Below are positions 36,774 to 46,375 of a stretch of 64,000 nt of DNA, one piece after another. Numbering within the stretch: position 1 is the first letter of the stretch; every line of letters starts with the position of its first letter. The translations under genes were made by a program, and so were the position numbers. The notes under the pieces were generated by a model that saw only the letters and a list, made by a program, of their open reading frames with translations, had not been told where the DNA came from and ran no database searches. Origin of the DNA: Sinorhizobium saheli (GTDB lineage Bacteria; Pseudomonadota; Alphaproteobacteria; Rhizobiales; Rhizobiaceae); the NCBI RefSeq assembly GCF_001651875.1, contig NZ_LNQB01000058.1, forward strand, positions 1 to 64,000, in the 5' to 3' direction.

Positions 36774-37936
36774 TGCCGAACGGCAGCGCTCGACGAAGCG
36801 GGATCGCGCTGACGGAACGGCAGAAGATCGCCTGGCTGCGACTGATCCGCAGCGACAATGTGGGCCCGGCGACGTTCCGGGACCTGATCAATCACTTCGG
36901 CACGGCCGAGGCCGCCCTCGAAGCCTTGCCGGAACTCTCGCGGCGCGGCGGATCGAGCCGTTCGTTTCGCGTCGCCACGGTGAACGATGCCGAGCGGGAG
37001 CTCGAAGCGGCGCATCGCTTCGGTGCCGTGTTCGTCGGCATCGGCGAGCCGGATTATCCGCCGGCGCTCAGAGAGATCGACGCCGCCCCTCCGCTTCTCG
37101 CCATGAAGGGCAACCGCAAGGCGGCGACGCGCCCCTCTCTCGGGATCGTCGGGTCGCGCAACGCCTCGGTCAGCGGCGCGAAATTCGCGGCCATGATCGC
37201 GCGCGACGCCGGCACGGCCGGCTATGTCATCACCTCCGGGCTCGCCCGCGGCATCGACACGGCGGCACATCGGGCGAGCCTGCGCACCGGCACGATCGCC
37301 GCGCTGGCTGGCGGGCTCGACCGGCCCTACCCGCCCGAGAATATCGGCCTGTTGGAGGAGATCGTGTCCGGCGAAGGACTTGCGATCAGCGAGATGCCGT
37401 TTGGCTGGGAACCGCGCGCCCGTGACTTCCCGCGGCGGAACCGGCTCATTGCCGGAGCGAGCCTCGGCGTCGCCGTCGTCGAGGCGGCCAACCGCTCGGG
37501 TTCGCTGATCACCGCCCGCTACGCCGCCGATTTCGGCCGGCTGGTCTTTGCCGTTCCGGGCTCGCCGCTCGATCCGCGCTGTCACGGCACCAACGATCTC
37601 CTGAAACAGGGCGCCATCGTCACGACCTCTCCGGCGGATGTCCTCGAGGCGCTGGCCCCTCTCAGCCGCGATGATCTCTTTTCGCGCCCGAGGAGCGATG
37701 TCGAGGTCAAGAAGCCGGCGGTCGAGGAGATGCGGCCCGGTTCCGGAACGCCAGCCGATGGCGACAGGGCGCGCATTGTCGAGGCCCTCGGACCGACGCC
37801 GGTCGAAATCGACGACGTCATCCGCCACACCGGGCTTTCCGCCTCGGAAGTCCATCTCGTGCTTTTGGAACTGGACCTCGCAGGCCAACTCTGCCGCCAC
37901 GGAGGCAATCTCGTATCGCTCGTCCCCGCGGCATGA
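36773..37936 (+). CDS. dprA: DNA-processing protein DprA
   Basis: A 387-residue single-strand DNA-binding protein that loads RecA on incoming DNA. The N-terminal SAM/HhH-like part ([20 protein letters not shown]) is followed by the Rossmann-like domain with [24 protein letters not shown] and [18 protein letters not shown] winged-helix C-terminal domain (about 320-385) is separated by a linker. Its start overlaps plsY (TAATG), so the two are co-translated. Confidence 0.96.
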   Translation: MPNGSARRSGIALTERQKIAWLRLIRSDNVGPATFRDLINHFGTAEAALEALPELSRRGGSSRSFRVATVNDAERELEAAHRFGAVFVGIGEPDYPPALREIDAAPPLLAMKGNRKAATRPSLGIVGSRNASVSGAKFAAMIARDAGTAGYVITSGLARGIDTAAHRASLRTGTIAALAGGLDRPYPPENIGLLEEIVSGEGLAISEMPFGWEPRARDFPRRNRLIAGASLGVAVVEAANRSGSLITARYAADFGRLVFAVPGSPLDPRCHGTNDLLKQGAIVTTSPADVLEALAPLSRDDLFSRPRSDVEVKKPAVEEMRPGSGTPADGDRARIVEALGPTPVEIDDVIRHTGLSASEVHLVLLELDLAGQLCRHGGNLVSLVPAA

Positions 37937-38030
37937 AGCCCAACGCAGTAAGAACGACCAGCGGTTGCGGCGATTCGAATTTTGCCGCTTGGTTGCGCTC
38001 CCTGGCGATATCGCTATTTTCATGAAACCC

Positions 38031-38059
38031 CTTGACCGCGCCCGAATCCCTGTCCATGT
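38031..38059 (+). promoter_or_regulatory. Possible topA promoter
   Basis: CTTGAC (38031-38036), 17 nt, CCATGT (38054-38059), followed by a leader of about 60 nt to the topA start. The -35 box is a perfect rhizobial match; the -10 is weaker. Confidence 0.4.
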
Positions 38060-38119
38060 CGTGGCCACGGTATGCGACACGCGGGGCTTGCGCCTTGCCG
38101 GAACGGATTGTCTCAGAGA

Positions 38120-40789
38120 ATGACGATGAATGTTGTAGTGGTGGAATCGCCTTCCAAGGCCAAGACGATCAACAAGTATCTCGGCCCCGGCTATAAGGTA
38201 CTTGCATCGTTCGGCCATGTGCGGGATCTGCCGGCCAAGGACGGCTCGGTCCGTCCGGACGAAGACTTCGAAATGTCGTGGGAAGTCGACGGCGCCTCCG
38301 CCAAGCGGATGAAGGATATTGCCGACGCCGTGAAGTCGTCCGACGGACTGATTCTGGCGACCGACCCGGATCGCGAGGGTGAGGCGATCTCCTGGCACGT
38401 GCTCGACCTTCTGAAGAAGAAGAAGGTCATCGGCGACAAGCCGGTCAAGCGCGTCGTCTTCAATGCGATCACCAAGAAGGCCGTGCTCGATGCCATGGCG
38501 GAGCCGCGCGACATCGACATCTCGCTGGTCGACGCCTATCTCGCCCGCCGCGCCCTCGACTATCTCGTCGGCTTCAATCTCTCGCCGGTTCTCTGGCGCA
38601 AGCTGCCGGGCGCACGTTCCGCCGGTCGCGTGCAATCGGTGGCGCTGCGTCTCGTCTGCGATCGCGAGGCGGAGATCGAGCGCTTCGTCACGGAAGAATA
38701 CTGGAACCTCTCGGCCCTCCTGAAGACGCCGCGCGGCGACGAATTCGAGGCGCGGCTCGTTTCGGCGGACGGCAAGCGGCTGCAACCGAAGGCGATTGGC
38801 AACGCCGACGAGGCGAACCGGCTGAAGGCCCTCCTCGACGGCGCGAGCTATGTGGTCGAGAGCGTCGAGGCGAAGCCCGTCAAGCGCAACCCCGCCCCGC
38901 CCTTCACCACCTCGACGCTGCAGCAGGCCGCCTCCTCGAAGCTCGGCTTCTCGGCCACGCGCACCATGCAGGTCGCGCAGAAGCTCTACGAGGGCGTCGA
39001 CGTCGGCGGCGAGACGGTCGGCCTCATCACCTACATGCGTACCGACGGCGTGCAGATGGCGCCGGAAGCGATCGACGCGGCGCGCCGGGCGATCGGCGCC
39101 CAGTTCGGCAGCCGCTATCTGCCGGAAAAACCGCGCTTCTATTCGACCAAGGCGAAAAACGCCCAGGAAGCGCACGAGGCCATCCGCCCGACGGATTTCA
39201 ACCGCACGCCCGATCAGGTGCGCCGTTTCCTCGACGGCGACATGCTGAAGCTCTACGACCTCGTCTGGAAGCGCGGCATCGCCAGCCAGATGGCCTCGGC
39301 CGAAATCGAACGGACGACCGCCGAGATCCTGGCCGACAATGCCGGCAAGAAGGCGGGTCTCAGGGCGACCGGCTCGGTCATCCGCTTCGACGGCTTCATC
39401 GCCGCCTATACGGATGCGAAGGAGGACGGCGAGCAGGCTGACGACGAGGACGGCGGCCGGCTGCCGGAGATCAATGCGCGCGAAAGCCTCGCGAAGCAGA
39501 AGATCAACGCCAGCCAGCATTTCACCGAGCCGCCGCCACGCTATTCCGAAGCGACGCTCATCAAGAAGATGGAAGAGCTCGGCATCGGCCGGCCGTCGAC
39601 CTATGCGGCGACGGTCAGCACGCTCATCGAGCGCGACTATGTGGCGATCGACAAGCGCAAGCTGCTGCCCCAGGCCAAGGGCCGGCTGGTGACGGCCTTC
39701 CTCGAGAGCTTCTTCACGCGCTATGTCGAATACGGCTTCACGGCAGCGCTCGAGGAGAAGCTCGACCAGATTTCGGCCGGCGAGCTCAATTGGAAGGACG
39801 TGCTGCGGGAGTTCTGGAAAGACTTCTTCTCGCAGATCGAGGACACCAAGGAGTTGCGCGTCACCAACGTGCTCGACGCGCTCAACGAGGAACTGGCGCC
39901 GCTCGTCTTTCCGAAGCGCGAGGACGGCAGCGACCCGCGCACCTGCCAGGTCTGCGGCACCGGCAAGCTGTCCCTGAAGCTCGGCAAATACGGCGCCTTC
40001 GTCGGCTGCTCCAATTATCCGGAGTGCAACTACACGCGCCAGCTTTCCTCCGAAGCCAATGGCGAGGCGGAAGCGGCCGTGTCGAACGAGCCGCAGAGCC
40101 TCGGCAAGGATCCGCATACCGGCGAGGAAATCACGCTGCGCAGCGGTCGCTTCGGCCCCTATGTCCAGCGCGGCGACGGCAAGGAGGCGAAGCGCGCCAG
40201 CCTGCCGAAAGGCTGGACGCCCGCGACGATCGACCATGAAAAGGCGCTCGCCCTTCTCTCGCTGCCGCGCGACATCGGCAAGCACCCGGAAACGGGCAAG
40301 ATGATCTCCACCGGGATCGGCCGTTACGGACCCTTCGTGCTCCACGACGGCACCTATGCCAACCTGGAGTCCGTCGAGGACGTCTTCTCGATCGGCCTCA
40401 ATCGCGCGATCTCGGTGCTGGCCGACAAGCAGGCCAAGGGTGCCGGCGGCGGGCGTGGCCGTGCCACGGCGGCCGCCCTCAAGGAACTCGGCGAACATCC
40501 CGAAGGCGGCGCCATCACCGTGCGCGACGGCCGTTTCGGCCCCTACGTCAACTGGGGCAAGGTCAATGCCACCCTGCCCAAGGGCAAGGACCCGCAATCC
40601 GTCACCATCGAGGAAGCACTCGGCCTGATCGCCGAGCGTGCGGCCAAAGGCGGCGTGACGAAGGGCAAGACGACCAAGGCCAAATCGGCAGCGGCGAAGA
40701 CAGCCAAAACGGGAACGGCGAAAGCCGAGAAGCCGAAGACCGCCGCAAAGGCGAAAACGAAAGCGGCTGCAAAGGCCAAGAAGGACTGA
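38120..40789 (+). CDS. topA: DNA topoisomerase I
   Basis: Type IA topoisomerase (889 residues) relaxing negative supercoils. It has the Toprim domain (VVVVESPSKAKTI, ATDPDREGEAISWH) and the active-site tyrosine in GLITYMRTDG (Y305). The C-terminal zinc-binding C4 motif starts with CQVCGTGKL and ends GCSNYPECNYTR. After this come alphaproteobacterial repeat domains (TLRSGRFGPYVQRGDG, STGIGRYGPFVLHDG, TVRDGRFGPYVNWG) and a Lys/Ala-rich tail. ATG 38120 and 38126 are both plausible. Two bases separate it from rnr. Confidence 0.96.
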   Translation: MTMNVVVVESPSKAKTINKYLGPGYKVLASFGHVRDLPAKDGSVRPDEDFEMSWEVDGASAKRMKDIADAVKSSDGLILATDPDREGEAISWHVLDLLKKKKVIGDKPVKRVVFNAITKKAVLDAMAEPRDIDISLVDAYLARRALDYLVGFNLSPVLWRKLPGARSAGRVQSVALRLVCDREAEIERFVTEEYWNLSALLKTPRGDEFEARLVSADGKRLQPKAIGNADEANRLKALLDGASYVVESVEAKPVKRNPAPPFTTSTLQQAASSKLGFSATRTMQVAQKLYEGVDVGGETVGLITYMRTDGVQMAPEAIDAARRAIGAQFGSRYLPEKPRFYSTKAKNAQEAHEAIRPTDFNRTPDQVRRFLDGDMLKLYDLVWKRGIASQMASAEIERTTAEILADNAGKKAGLRATGSVIRFDGFIAAYTDAKEDGEQADDEDGGRLPEINARESLAKQKINASQHFTEPPPRYSEATLIKKMEELGIGRPSTYAATVSTLIERDYVAIDKRKLLPQAKGRLVTAFLESFFTRYVEYGFTAALEEKLDQISAGELNWKDVLREFWKDFFSQIEDTKELRVTNVLDALNEELAPLVFPKREDGSDPRTCQVCGTGKLSLKLGKYGAFVGCSNYPECNYTRQLSSEANGEAEAAVSNEPQSLGKDPHTGEEITLRSGRFGPYVQRGDGKEAKRASLPKGWTPATIDHEKALALLSLPRDIGKHPETGKMISTGIGRYGPFVLHDGTYANLESVEDVFSIGLNRAISVLADKQAKGAGGGRGRATAAALKELGEHPEGGAITVRDGRFGPYVNWGKVNATLPKGKDPQSVTIEEALGLIAERAAKGGVTKGKTTKAKSAAAKTAKTGTAKAEKPKTAAKAKTKAAAKAKKD

Positions 40790-40791
40790 CA

Positions 40792-43161
40792 TTGAGCAGA
40801 ATTCCGCGCGACCCGAGCGAACGGCCCGCAAAGGGCACAGGCAAGAAAATCGGCCGCGCGGCCAAGGCGGCGCCCGCCGCCGGCAACGAGACGATCATCC
40901 ACGGCGCCGTGCCGCCGCGCGAGGTGCTGTTGCGCTTCATTGCCGAAAACCCGCAGCAGGCCTCGAAGCGCGAGATCGCCAAGGCCTTTGGACTGAAGGG
41001 CGACGCACGCGCCGAGCTCAAGGATCTGTTGCGTTCGCTCGAGGAGGACGGGCTCGTCGAGAAGAAGCGCAAGTCGCTCGTGCGCCCCGGCGCGCTGCCG
41101 CCCGTCACCGTCCTCGACATCACCATTCGCGATGTCGACGGCGACCTGATCGGCCGCCCGGCCGAATGGCTGGATGACGACGGCGTCGCACCAGCGGTTC
41201 TCATCCGCCAGTCGACCGTCGCCAAGTCGAAAGGCAAGGTGCCGGTCGGCGGACTCGGCGATCGGGTGCTCGCGAAGATATTTCCCTCGAAAGACCGGGG
41301 CGGCCCCGCCTATACCGCACGCATCATCAAGGTGCTCGACAAGCGCAAGGATGCCGTGCTCGGGGTCTTCCGCCCGACCCCCGGCGGCGGCGGACGGCTG
41401 ATGCCGATCGACAAGCGCGGCGAGGAAGTTCTCGTCGACCCGGATTTCACTGGCGATGCCAGGGACGGCGATCTCGTCGAGGTGCACCTCGCCCGGATCG
41501 GACGCTACGGCCTGCCGCGCGCGCAGGTGCAAAACGTCATCGGCTCGGTCGCCTCCGAAAAGGCGATCTCGATGATCGCCATCCACGCGCACGGCATCCC
41601 GCACGTCTTCCCCGAGCGGGTGCTGGACGAGGCAGAGGCCGCAAAGCCCGCGACGATGGCGCACCGCGAGGACTGGCGATCGCTGCCGCTCATCACCATC
41701 GACCCGGCCGACGCCAAGGATCACGACGACGCCGTCTACGCCGAGCCGGACCCCTCGCCCGACAATCCCGGCGGCGTCATCGTCACCGTGGCGATCGCCG
41801 ACGTCTCCTGGTACGTCAGGCCGAAGTCGGCGCTCGACCTCGAAGCGCTGAAACGCGGCAATTCCGTCTATTTCCCGGATCGCGTCGTGCCGATGCTGCC
41901 CGAGCGCATCTCCAACGATCTCTGCTCGCTGAAGGAGGGCGTCGACCGTCCGGCGCTGGCGGTTCGGATGCGTTTCTCGAAGGAGGGCCGCAAGGCGGGC
42001 CACACCTTCCATCGCATCATGATGCGCAGCGCCGCCAAGCTCTCCTACCAACAGGCACAGGCCGCAATCGACGGAGCGCCGGACGACAAGACCGGCCCGA
42101 TCCTCGAGCCGATCCTGAAGCCGTTGTGGGAGGCCTATCGTATCCTCACCCGCGGACGGGAGCGGCGCCAACCGCTCGAACTCGACGTGCCGGAGCGCAA
42201 GATCATCCTGAAGCCGGACGGGACCGTCGACCGCGTCTTCGTTCCGGAACGCCTCGACGCGCACAGGCTGATCGAGGAAATGATGATCCAGGCCAATGTC
42301 GCGGCGGCCGAGACGCTGGAGCAGAAGCGGCAGGCGCTGATCTACCGCGTTCACGATCAGCCCTCGCTTGCCAAGCAGGAGGGTCTCCGGGAATTCCTGG
42401 CAACGCTCGACATCGCGCTTGCCAAAGGCGGCAACATGCGCGCCAACCACTTCAACGGCATCCTCGCCAAGGCGGATGGCAAGCCCTACGAGACGATGGT
42501 CAACGAGATGGTCCTCAGGTCGCAGAGCCAGGCGATCTACAGTCCGGAGAATATCGGCCACTTCGGCCTCAACCTGATGCGCTATGCGCACTTCACCTCG
42601 CCGATCCGGCGCTATGCCGACCTGATCGTGCATCGGGCGCTGGTGGCAGCGCTCGGGCTCGGCGACGGCGGTATCACGCCGCAGGAGGAAGGTGCGCTCG
42701 ACGACATCGCCGCGGAGATCTCGACCTTCGAGCGGCGCGCCATGGCGGCGGAACGCGACACGGTCGATCGGCTGATCGCCCACCACCTCAACGCCCGTGT
42801 CGGCGAAGAGTTCGACGGGCGCGTCTCCGGCGTCACCAGGGCGGGACTTTTTGTCACCCTCCCGGCCTATGGCGCCGACGGCTTCATCCCTATATCTACG
42901 CTCGGGCGCGACTATTACATCTACGATGAAGCGCACCAGGCCCTGTCCGGGGAGAAATCCGGACTGGGCTATCGTCTCGGCGACCCGGTGCGGGTCAAGC
43001 TCGCGGAAGCCGTGCCGCTTGCCGGCGCGCTCCGTTTCGAGATGATGAGCGAGGGGCGGAAGATGCCGACGGCAATGCGCTCCTTCCACAAGGCCGGCCG
43101 CCGCGAACGCCCGAATGCGCGCAAGCGGCCGGGAACACGAGCGCTGCGCGGCAGGCGCTGA
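40792..43161 (+). CDS. rnr: Ribonuclease R
   Basis: A 3'-5' exoribonuclease degrading structured RNA. At 789 residues it has a winged-helix N-terminal part, cold-shock domains, the RNB catalytic core (ITIDPADAKDHDDAVYAEPD near 304, FTSPIRRYADLIVHRAL) and a C-terminal S1 domain (EFDGRVSGVTRAGLFVTLPA). A basic tail follows. It begins at TTG 40792, two bases after the topA stop, with AAGGA upstream. Confidence 0.95.
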   Translation: MSRIPRDPSERPAKGTGKKIGRAAKAAPAAGNETIIHGAVPPREVLLRFIAENPQQASKREIAKAFGLKGDARAELKDLLRSLEEDGLVEKKRKSLVRPGALPPVTVLDITIRDVDGDLIGRPAEWLDDDGVAPAVLIRQSTVAKSKGKVPVGGLGDRVLAKIFPSKDRGGPAYTARIIKVLDKRKDAVLGVFRPTPGGGGRLMPIDKRGEEVLVDPDFTGDARDGDLVEVHLARIGRYGLPRAQVQNVIGSVASEKAISMIAIHAHGIPHVFPERVLDEAEAAKPATMAHREDWRSLPLITIDPADAKDHDDAVYAEPDPSPDNPGGVIVTVAIADVSWYVRPKSALDLEALKRGNSVYFPDRVVPMLPERISNDLCSLKEGVDRPALAVRMRFSKEGRKAGHTFHRIMMRSAAKLSYQQAQAAIDGAPDDKTGPILEPILKPLWEAYRILTRGRERRQPLELDVPERKIILKPDGTVDRVFVPERLDAHRLIEEMMIQANVAAAETLEQKRQALIYRVHDQPSLAKQEGLREFLATLDIALAKGGNMRANHFNGILAKADGKPYETMVNEMVLRSQSQAIYSPENIGHFGLNLMRYAHFTSPIRRYADLIVHRALVAALGLGDGGITPQEEGALDDIAAEISTFERRAMAAERDTVDRLIAHHLNARVGEEFDGRVSGVTRAGLFVTLPAYGADGFIPISTLGRDYYIYDEAHQALSGEKSGLGYRLGDPVRVKLAEAVPLAGALRFEMMSEGRKMPTAMRSFHKAGRRERPNARKRPGTRALRGRR

Positions 43162-43202
43162 TCGCCGGTCCGCTTCGGGCGCCCGGCACGAAGGATTTGG
43201 AC

Positions 43203-43658
43203 ATGAAGGCGACGGCTACAGACACGCTACAGCTTGGCGGTGCGCAGGGCGAGGAACGGCCGGTCGGCCGCTCGATCCGGCGCGGCTTCCTCGGGACCTG
43301 CCCGGCCTGCGGCCGCGGCCGGCTGTTTCGCGCTTTCGTCAAATCGGTCGACGCGTGCGCCGTCTGCGGCGAACGCATGGACCACCACCGCGCCGATGAC
43401 TTTCCGCCCTACATCGTCGTGACGATCGTCGGCCACGTGGTGCTCGCGGGCTATATGATGACCGACCTCGTGCTGCCGCTTTCGACGTGGCAGCATCTGG
43501 CGATCTGGGCGCCCGTAACGCTTGCGAGCGCCGTTGGTCTCATGCAGCCGGTCAAGGGTGCGGTCATCGGCCTGCAATGGGCCTTGAAGATGCACGGCTT
43601 CGGCGGCCACGAGGACAAGCCGGACGACAGGCTGCCGCCGAGGGACCCTTCGGCATGA
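43203..43658 (+). CDS. DUF983 membrane protein
   Basis: A 151-residue protein with two zinc-finger-like CxxC pairs (GTCPACGRGRLF and DACAVCGERMD), then two membrane helices (PYIVVTIVGHVVLAGYMMT, ATLASAVGLM-type). The DUF983 family is of unknown function, frequent next to respiratory or NUDIX genes. The NUDIX gene starts within its stop (ATGA). Confidence 0.9.
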   Translation: MKATATDTLQLGGAQGEERPVGRSIRRGFLGTCPACGRGRLFRAFVKSVDACAVCGERMDHHRADDFPPYIVVTIVGHVVLAGYMMTDLVLPLSTWQHLAIWAPVTLASAVGLMQPVKGAVIGLQWALKMHGFGGHEDKPDDRLPPRDPSA

Positions 43659-44368
43659 CGCCGGAGCTTCGCAGCCGCCCGCCGTCCCTGAAGACCGAAG
43701 CGCCCGGACATCCGACGATCAGGCCGCGCGACGCGGCCTCCATCATGCTTCTCGACCGGTCTCGCGACGGCATCCGCGTGCTGATGGGAAAGCGCCACGG
43801 CGCCCATGCCTTCATGCCCGATCTCTATGTCTTTCCGGGCGGGCGCCGCGATCCTGGCGATCATCGGCTGCGATTTGCCGGCGACCTTCACCCGACCGTC
43901 CTCAGATCGCTGAAGGCGGGCGAAGGGCGACCGATCCCCGATGGCCGCGCCCGGGCACTCGCGCTGGCGGCGGTCAGGGAACTCTACGAGGAAGCCGGCG
44001 TCAGCCTCGGCAGGGCACTGAGCGACCAGAGCGCGTCGCTTCCCTTCCTTCCCGATCTCTCCAACTTGCGCTATATGGCCCGGGCCATCACTCCTCCGGG
44101 ACACCCGAGGCGGTTCGACACCCGGTTCTTCGCGGCTTTCGCGGATGAGGCCGATATCGACCCGTCGCTGGTCCTGGAAAGCCGGGAGCTTCAGGACTTG
44201 CAGTGGATCGACGTCAGCGACTTTTCCTCGCTCCGGGTACCGGAAATCACCGCGATCATCCTCTCGGACTTAAGAAACTGTCTCGAATCGGACCCGTCGC
44301 TTCCTCGAGAAAGAACCGTTCCGTTTTATTTCACGCGCCACGGGCGCTTTCAGCGCACGCTTCTCTGA
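43655..44368 (+). CDS. NUDIX hydrolase
   Basis: A 237-residue NUDIX protein. The nudix box is built from FPGGRRDPGD and, after an unusually long insert, ALAAVRELYEEAGVSL, with the REL-x-EE-x-G metal residues intact. It probably hydrolyses a nucleoside-diphosphate derivative or a CoA-type substrate; the substrate is not deducible. It overlaps the DUF983 gene by an ATGA. Confidence 0.88.
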   Translation: MTPELRSRPPSLKTEAPGHPTIRPRDAASIMLLDRSRDGIRVLMGKRHGAHAFMPDLYVFPGGRRDPGDHRLRFAGDLHPTVLRSLKAGEGRPIPDGRARALALAAVRELYEEAGVSLGRALSDQSASLPFLPDLSNLRYMARAITPPGHPRRFDTRFFAAFADEADIDPSLVLESRELQDLQWIDVSDFSSLRVPEITAIILSDLRNCLESDPSLPRERTVPFYFTRHGRFQRTLL

Positions 44369-44380
44369 GGATCTTGCCGC

Positions 44381-45565
44381 ATGTCGAAGCCGCCGCCCGG
44401 TGCGTCAGGACCGGTTGACGAAATCCACTGGCCTTCGCTGACCGCAGCGCTTGCGTCGATCACCGCCGTCGGCATTGCGATGGGCCTGGGCCTGCCGCTG
44501 CTCAGCATCATCATGGAAAAGCGCGGCATCGTGCCGACGCTGAACGGGTTGAATGCGGCGATGGCCGGCGTCGCGTCCATGGCCGCGGCGCCGTTCACGA
44601 TGAAATTCGCCCATCGCCACGGCGTTGCGCCGACCATGCTGCTGGCGATCGTCTTCGCGTCGGCAAGCGCGCTCGGTTTCTACTACGTCACCAATTTCTG
44701 GCTCTGGTTCCCGCTTCGAATCATCTTCCACGGGGCGATAACGGTTCTCTTCATCCTGTCGGAATTCTGGATCAATGCCACTGCGCCGCCCAACAGGCGC
44801 GGCTTCGTGCTCGGCATCTACGGTACCGTGCTATCGCTCGGCTTCGCGAGCGGCCCCCTGCTCTTCTCTATCCTGGGCAGCGAGGGCGTGCTGCCCTTCG
44901 CCGTCGGCGCCGGCGTCATTCTCATTTCGGCAATTCCGATTTTTCTCGCCCGCAGCGAAAGCCCGGTGCTCGACGAGAAGCCGAAACGCCACTTCATGCG
45001 GTATGTCTTCCTGGTGCCGACCGCCACCGCTGCCGTCTTCATTTTCGGCGCGGTCGAATATGGCGGCCTGTCGCTGTTCCCAATCTTCGGGATACGCGCC
45101 GGCTTCACCGAATCGCAGGCGGCTCTGCTCCTGACCGTCATGGGCATCGGCAATTTCATCTTCCAGATCCCGCTCGGCATGCTGTCCGACCGCGTGAAGG
45201 ATCGCCGCACCATCCTGTCGGCCCTGACCTTGATCGGCTTCGTCGGAGCGCTGTTCCTGCCGATGCTGGTCGAAAGCTGGTTCCTGATGGCGCTTGTGCT
45301 TCTGTTCTGGGGAGGATGCGTCTCGGGCCTCTACACGGTCGGCCTCAGCCATCTGGGTGCCCGTCTCCATGGGGCCGACCTCGCGGCCGCCAACGCAGCC
45401 TTCGTGTTCTCCTATGCCGTCGGCACGGTGGCGGGCCCGCAGGTGATCGGCGCGGCAATGGACGTCACGGGCAACGATGGCTTTGCCTGGGCGATCGCGG
45501 GGTTCTTCGGGCTTTACGTCGTACTTTCCCTGGTGCGCATCGTTTTGAAACCAAAACGGCCTTGA
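44381..45565 (+). CDS. MFS-family transporter
   Basis: A 394-residue major facilitator with 12 hydrophobic helices, for example TAALASITAVGIAMGLGLPL and MLLAIVFASASALGFYYV. A cytoplasmic loop carries the MFS signature-like GMLSDRVKDRRTI. The substrate is unknown. It follows the NUDIX gene closely. Confidence 0.9.
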   Translation: MSKPPPGASGPVDEIHWPSLTAALASITAVGIAMGLGLPLLSIIMEKRGIVPTLNGLNAAMAGVASMAAAPFTMKFAHRHGVAPTMLLAIVFASASALGFYYVTNFWLWFPLRIIFHGAITVLFILSEFWINATAPPNRRGFVLGIYGTVLSLGFASGPLLFSILGSEGVLPFAVGAGVILISAIPIFLARSESPVLDEKPKRHFMRYVFLVPTATAAVFIFGAVEYGGLSLFPIFGIRAGFTESQAALLLTVMGIGNFIFQIPLGMLSDRVKDRRTILSALTLIGFVGALFLPMLVESWFLMALVLLFWGGCVSGLYTVGLSHLGARLHGADLAAANAAFVFSYAVGTVAGPQVIGAAMDVTGNDGFAWAIAGFFGLYVVLSLVRIVLKPKRP

Positions 45566-45589
45566 CTTTTCGGTCGCGATTTGTAGTTT
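45561..45589 (+). promoter_or_regulatory. Promoter of rpmG
   Basis: CTTGAC (45561-45566), 17 nt, TAGTTT (45584-45589). The -35 is a perfect rhizobial consensus and it overlaps the end of the MFS gene. Translation starts about 65 nt further on, after AAAGGCAGGA. Confidence 0.55.
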
Positions 45590-45660
45590 CGCGCCAACCT
45601 TGACCGTGGCCCGCAACCGGTTGTCCACGGGTTTCACTTTTTCATAAAGGCAGGACGACC

Positions 45661-45828
45661 ATGGCGAAAGCTACCACCATCAAGATCAAGCTGCTGTCGA
45701 CGGCCGACACGGGTTACTTTTACGTCACGACCAAGAACAGCCGCACGATGACGGAAAAGATGACGAAGACGAAATACGATCCGATCGCCCGGAAGCACGT
45801 CGAATTCAAGGAAACCAAGATCAAGTAA
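45661..45828 (+). CDS. rpmG: 50S ribosomal protein L33
   Basis: A 55-residue basic protein beginning [20 protein letters not shown], then [14 protein letters not shown] and ending [11 protein letters not shown], the complete bacterial L33 of the cysteine-free (non zinc-binding) type. It has a clear ribosome-binding site and is followed by a strong Rho-independent terminator at 45854-45886. Confidence 0.97.
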   Translation: MAKATTIKIKLLSTADTGYFYVTTKNSRTMTEKMTKTKYDPIARKHVEFKETKIK

Positions 45829-45853
45829 GATCAGGTTCCGAGTTGACCTGAAG

Positions 45854-45886
45854 AGCGCCGACCGCAAGGTCCGGCGCTTTTTCTTT
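45854..45886 (+). terminator. Rho-independent terminator of rpmG
   Basis: AGCGCCGACC-GCAA-GGTCCGGCGCT followed by TTTTTCTTT, 25 nt after the rpmG stop. Confidence 0.92.
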
Positions 45887-45960
45887 GCGCGATTCTTTCG
45901 GCCGATGACTTTTGCGGGATCGCGGCAAGTTCCGGCCGCTGGCAACGGACGATCCGAAAA

Positions 45961-45994
45961 CGCAAACGCCGCCTCGTGCGAGGCGGCGTTTGCG
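45961..45994. repeat. Perfect 34-bp palindrome
   Basis: CGCAAACGCCGCCTCG, then TG, then CGAGGCGGCGTTTGCG. Sixteen paired bases with a 2-nt centre, and no T-run follows. Confidence 0.9.
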
Positions 45995-46323
45995 AATGGG
46001 GGTCGACTGGTTCCGGCTGCGGCACGAGGAATCCGCGAAATCCGAGGCCAGCCGACCGACCCCACGACCCAGGAGATGCGGCGGACCTGAGCATCATGGG
46101 GTAACCGATCGGATGGAAGCCATTATGCTTCCTCACGTATCAGCATTGCCTGAATATAAAAAAAAATCAACGAATTCTTAATCGCCGAAACAGGGTTGCT
46201 CGGCGTTTGGTTAATTTCTGTCCCAGATTCGGACGTCCCCCGAACCCACTGCCCATGGCCGTGCGTGCCCCAGCACCGGCGACGCGGCAGAAGATACAAG
46301 CCGGGAGAAACTTGGCAAGAGAG

Positions 46324-46345
46324 AAAAACGGGCGGAAAGCCGCCC
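46324..46345 (-). terminator. Rho-independent terminator of pleD
   Basis: On the minus strand GGGCGG-CTTT-CCGCCC followed by GTTTTT, 31 nt beyond the pleD stop. Confidence 0.82.
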
Positions 46346-46375
46346 TGTCGGCACCCTGAAAATACGCGAGGGCGC

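Larger units (their letters stand above)
45829..46375. other. 547-bp convergent intergenic region with a perfect 34-bp palindrome
   Basis: Between the 3' ends of rpmG and pleD. It holds both terminators, a perfect palindrome at 45961-45994, a small hairpin GGAAGC/GCTTCC at 46113-46130, and an A-rich stretch near 46158-46170. Short open frames here do not look coding. A small RNA cannot be excluded. Confidence 0.6.

Noticed and set aside
36656-40831. Minus-strand open frame of about 1390 codons opposite dprA and topA
   Set aside because: It is antisense to two well-identified genes, is composed of Arg/Asp/Leu/Gly-rich sequence without domains, and arises from high-GC codon bias in the opposite strand.
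45905-46090. 61-codon plus-strand frame across the 34-bp palindrome
   Set aside because: No ribosome-binding site, composition follows the palindrome, and no conserved pattern is evident.
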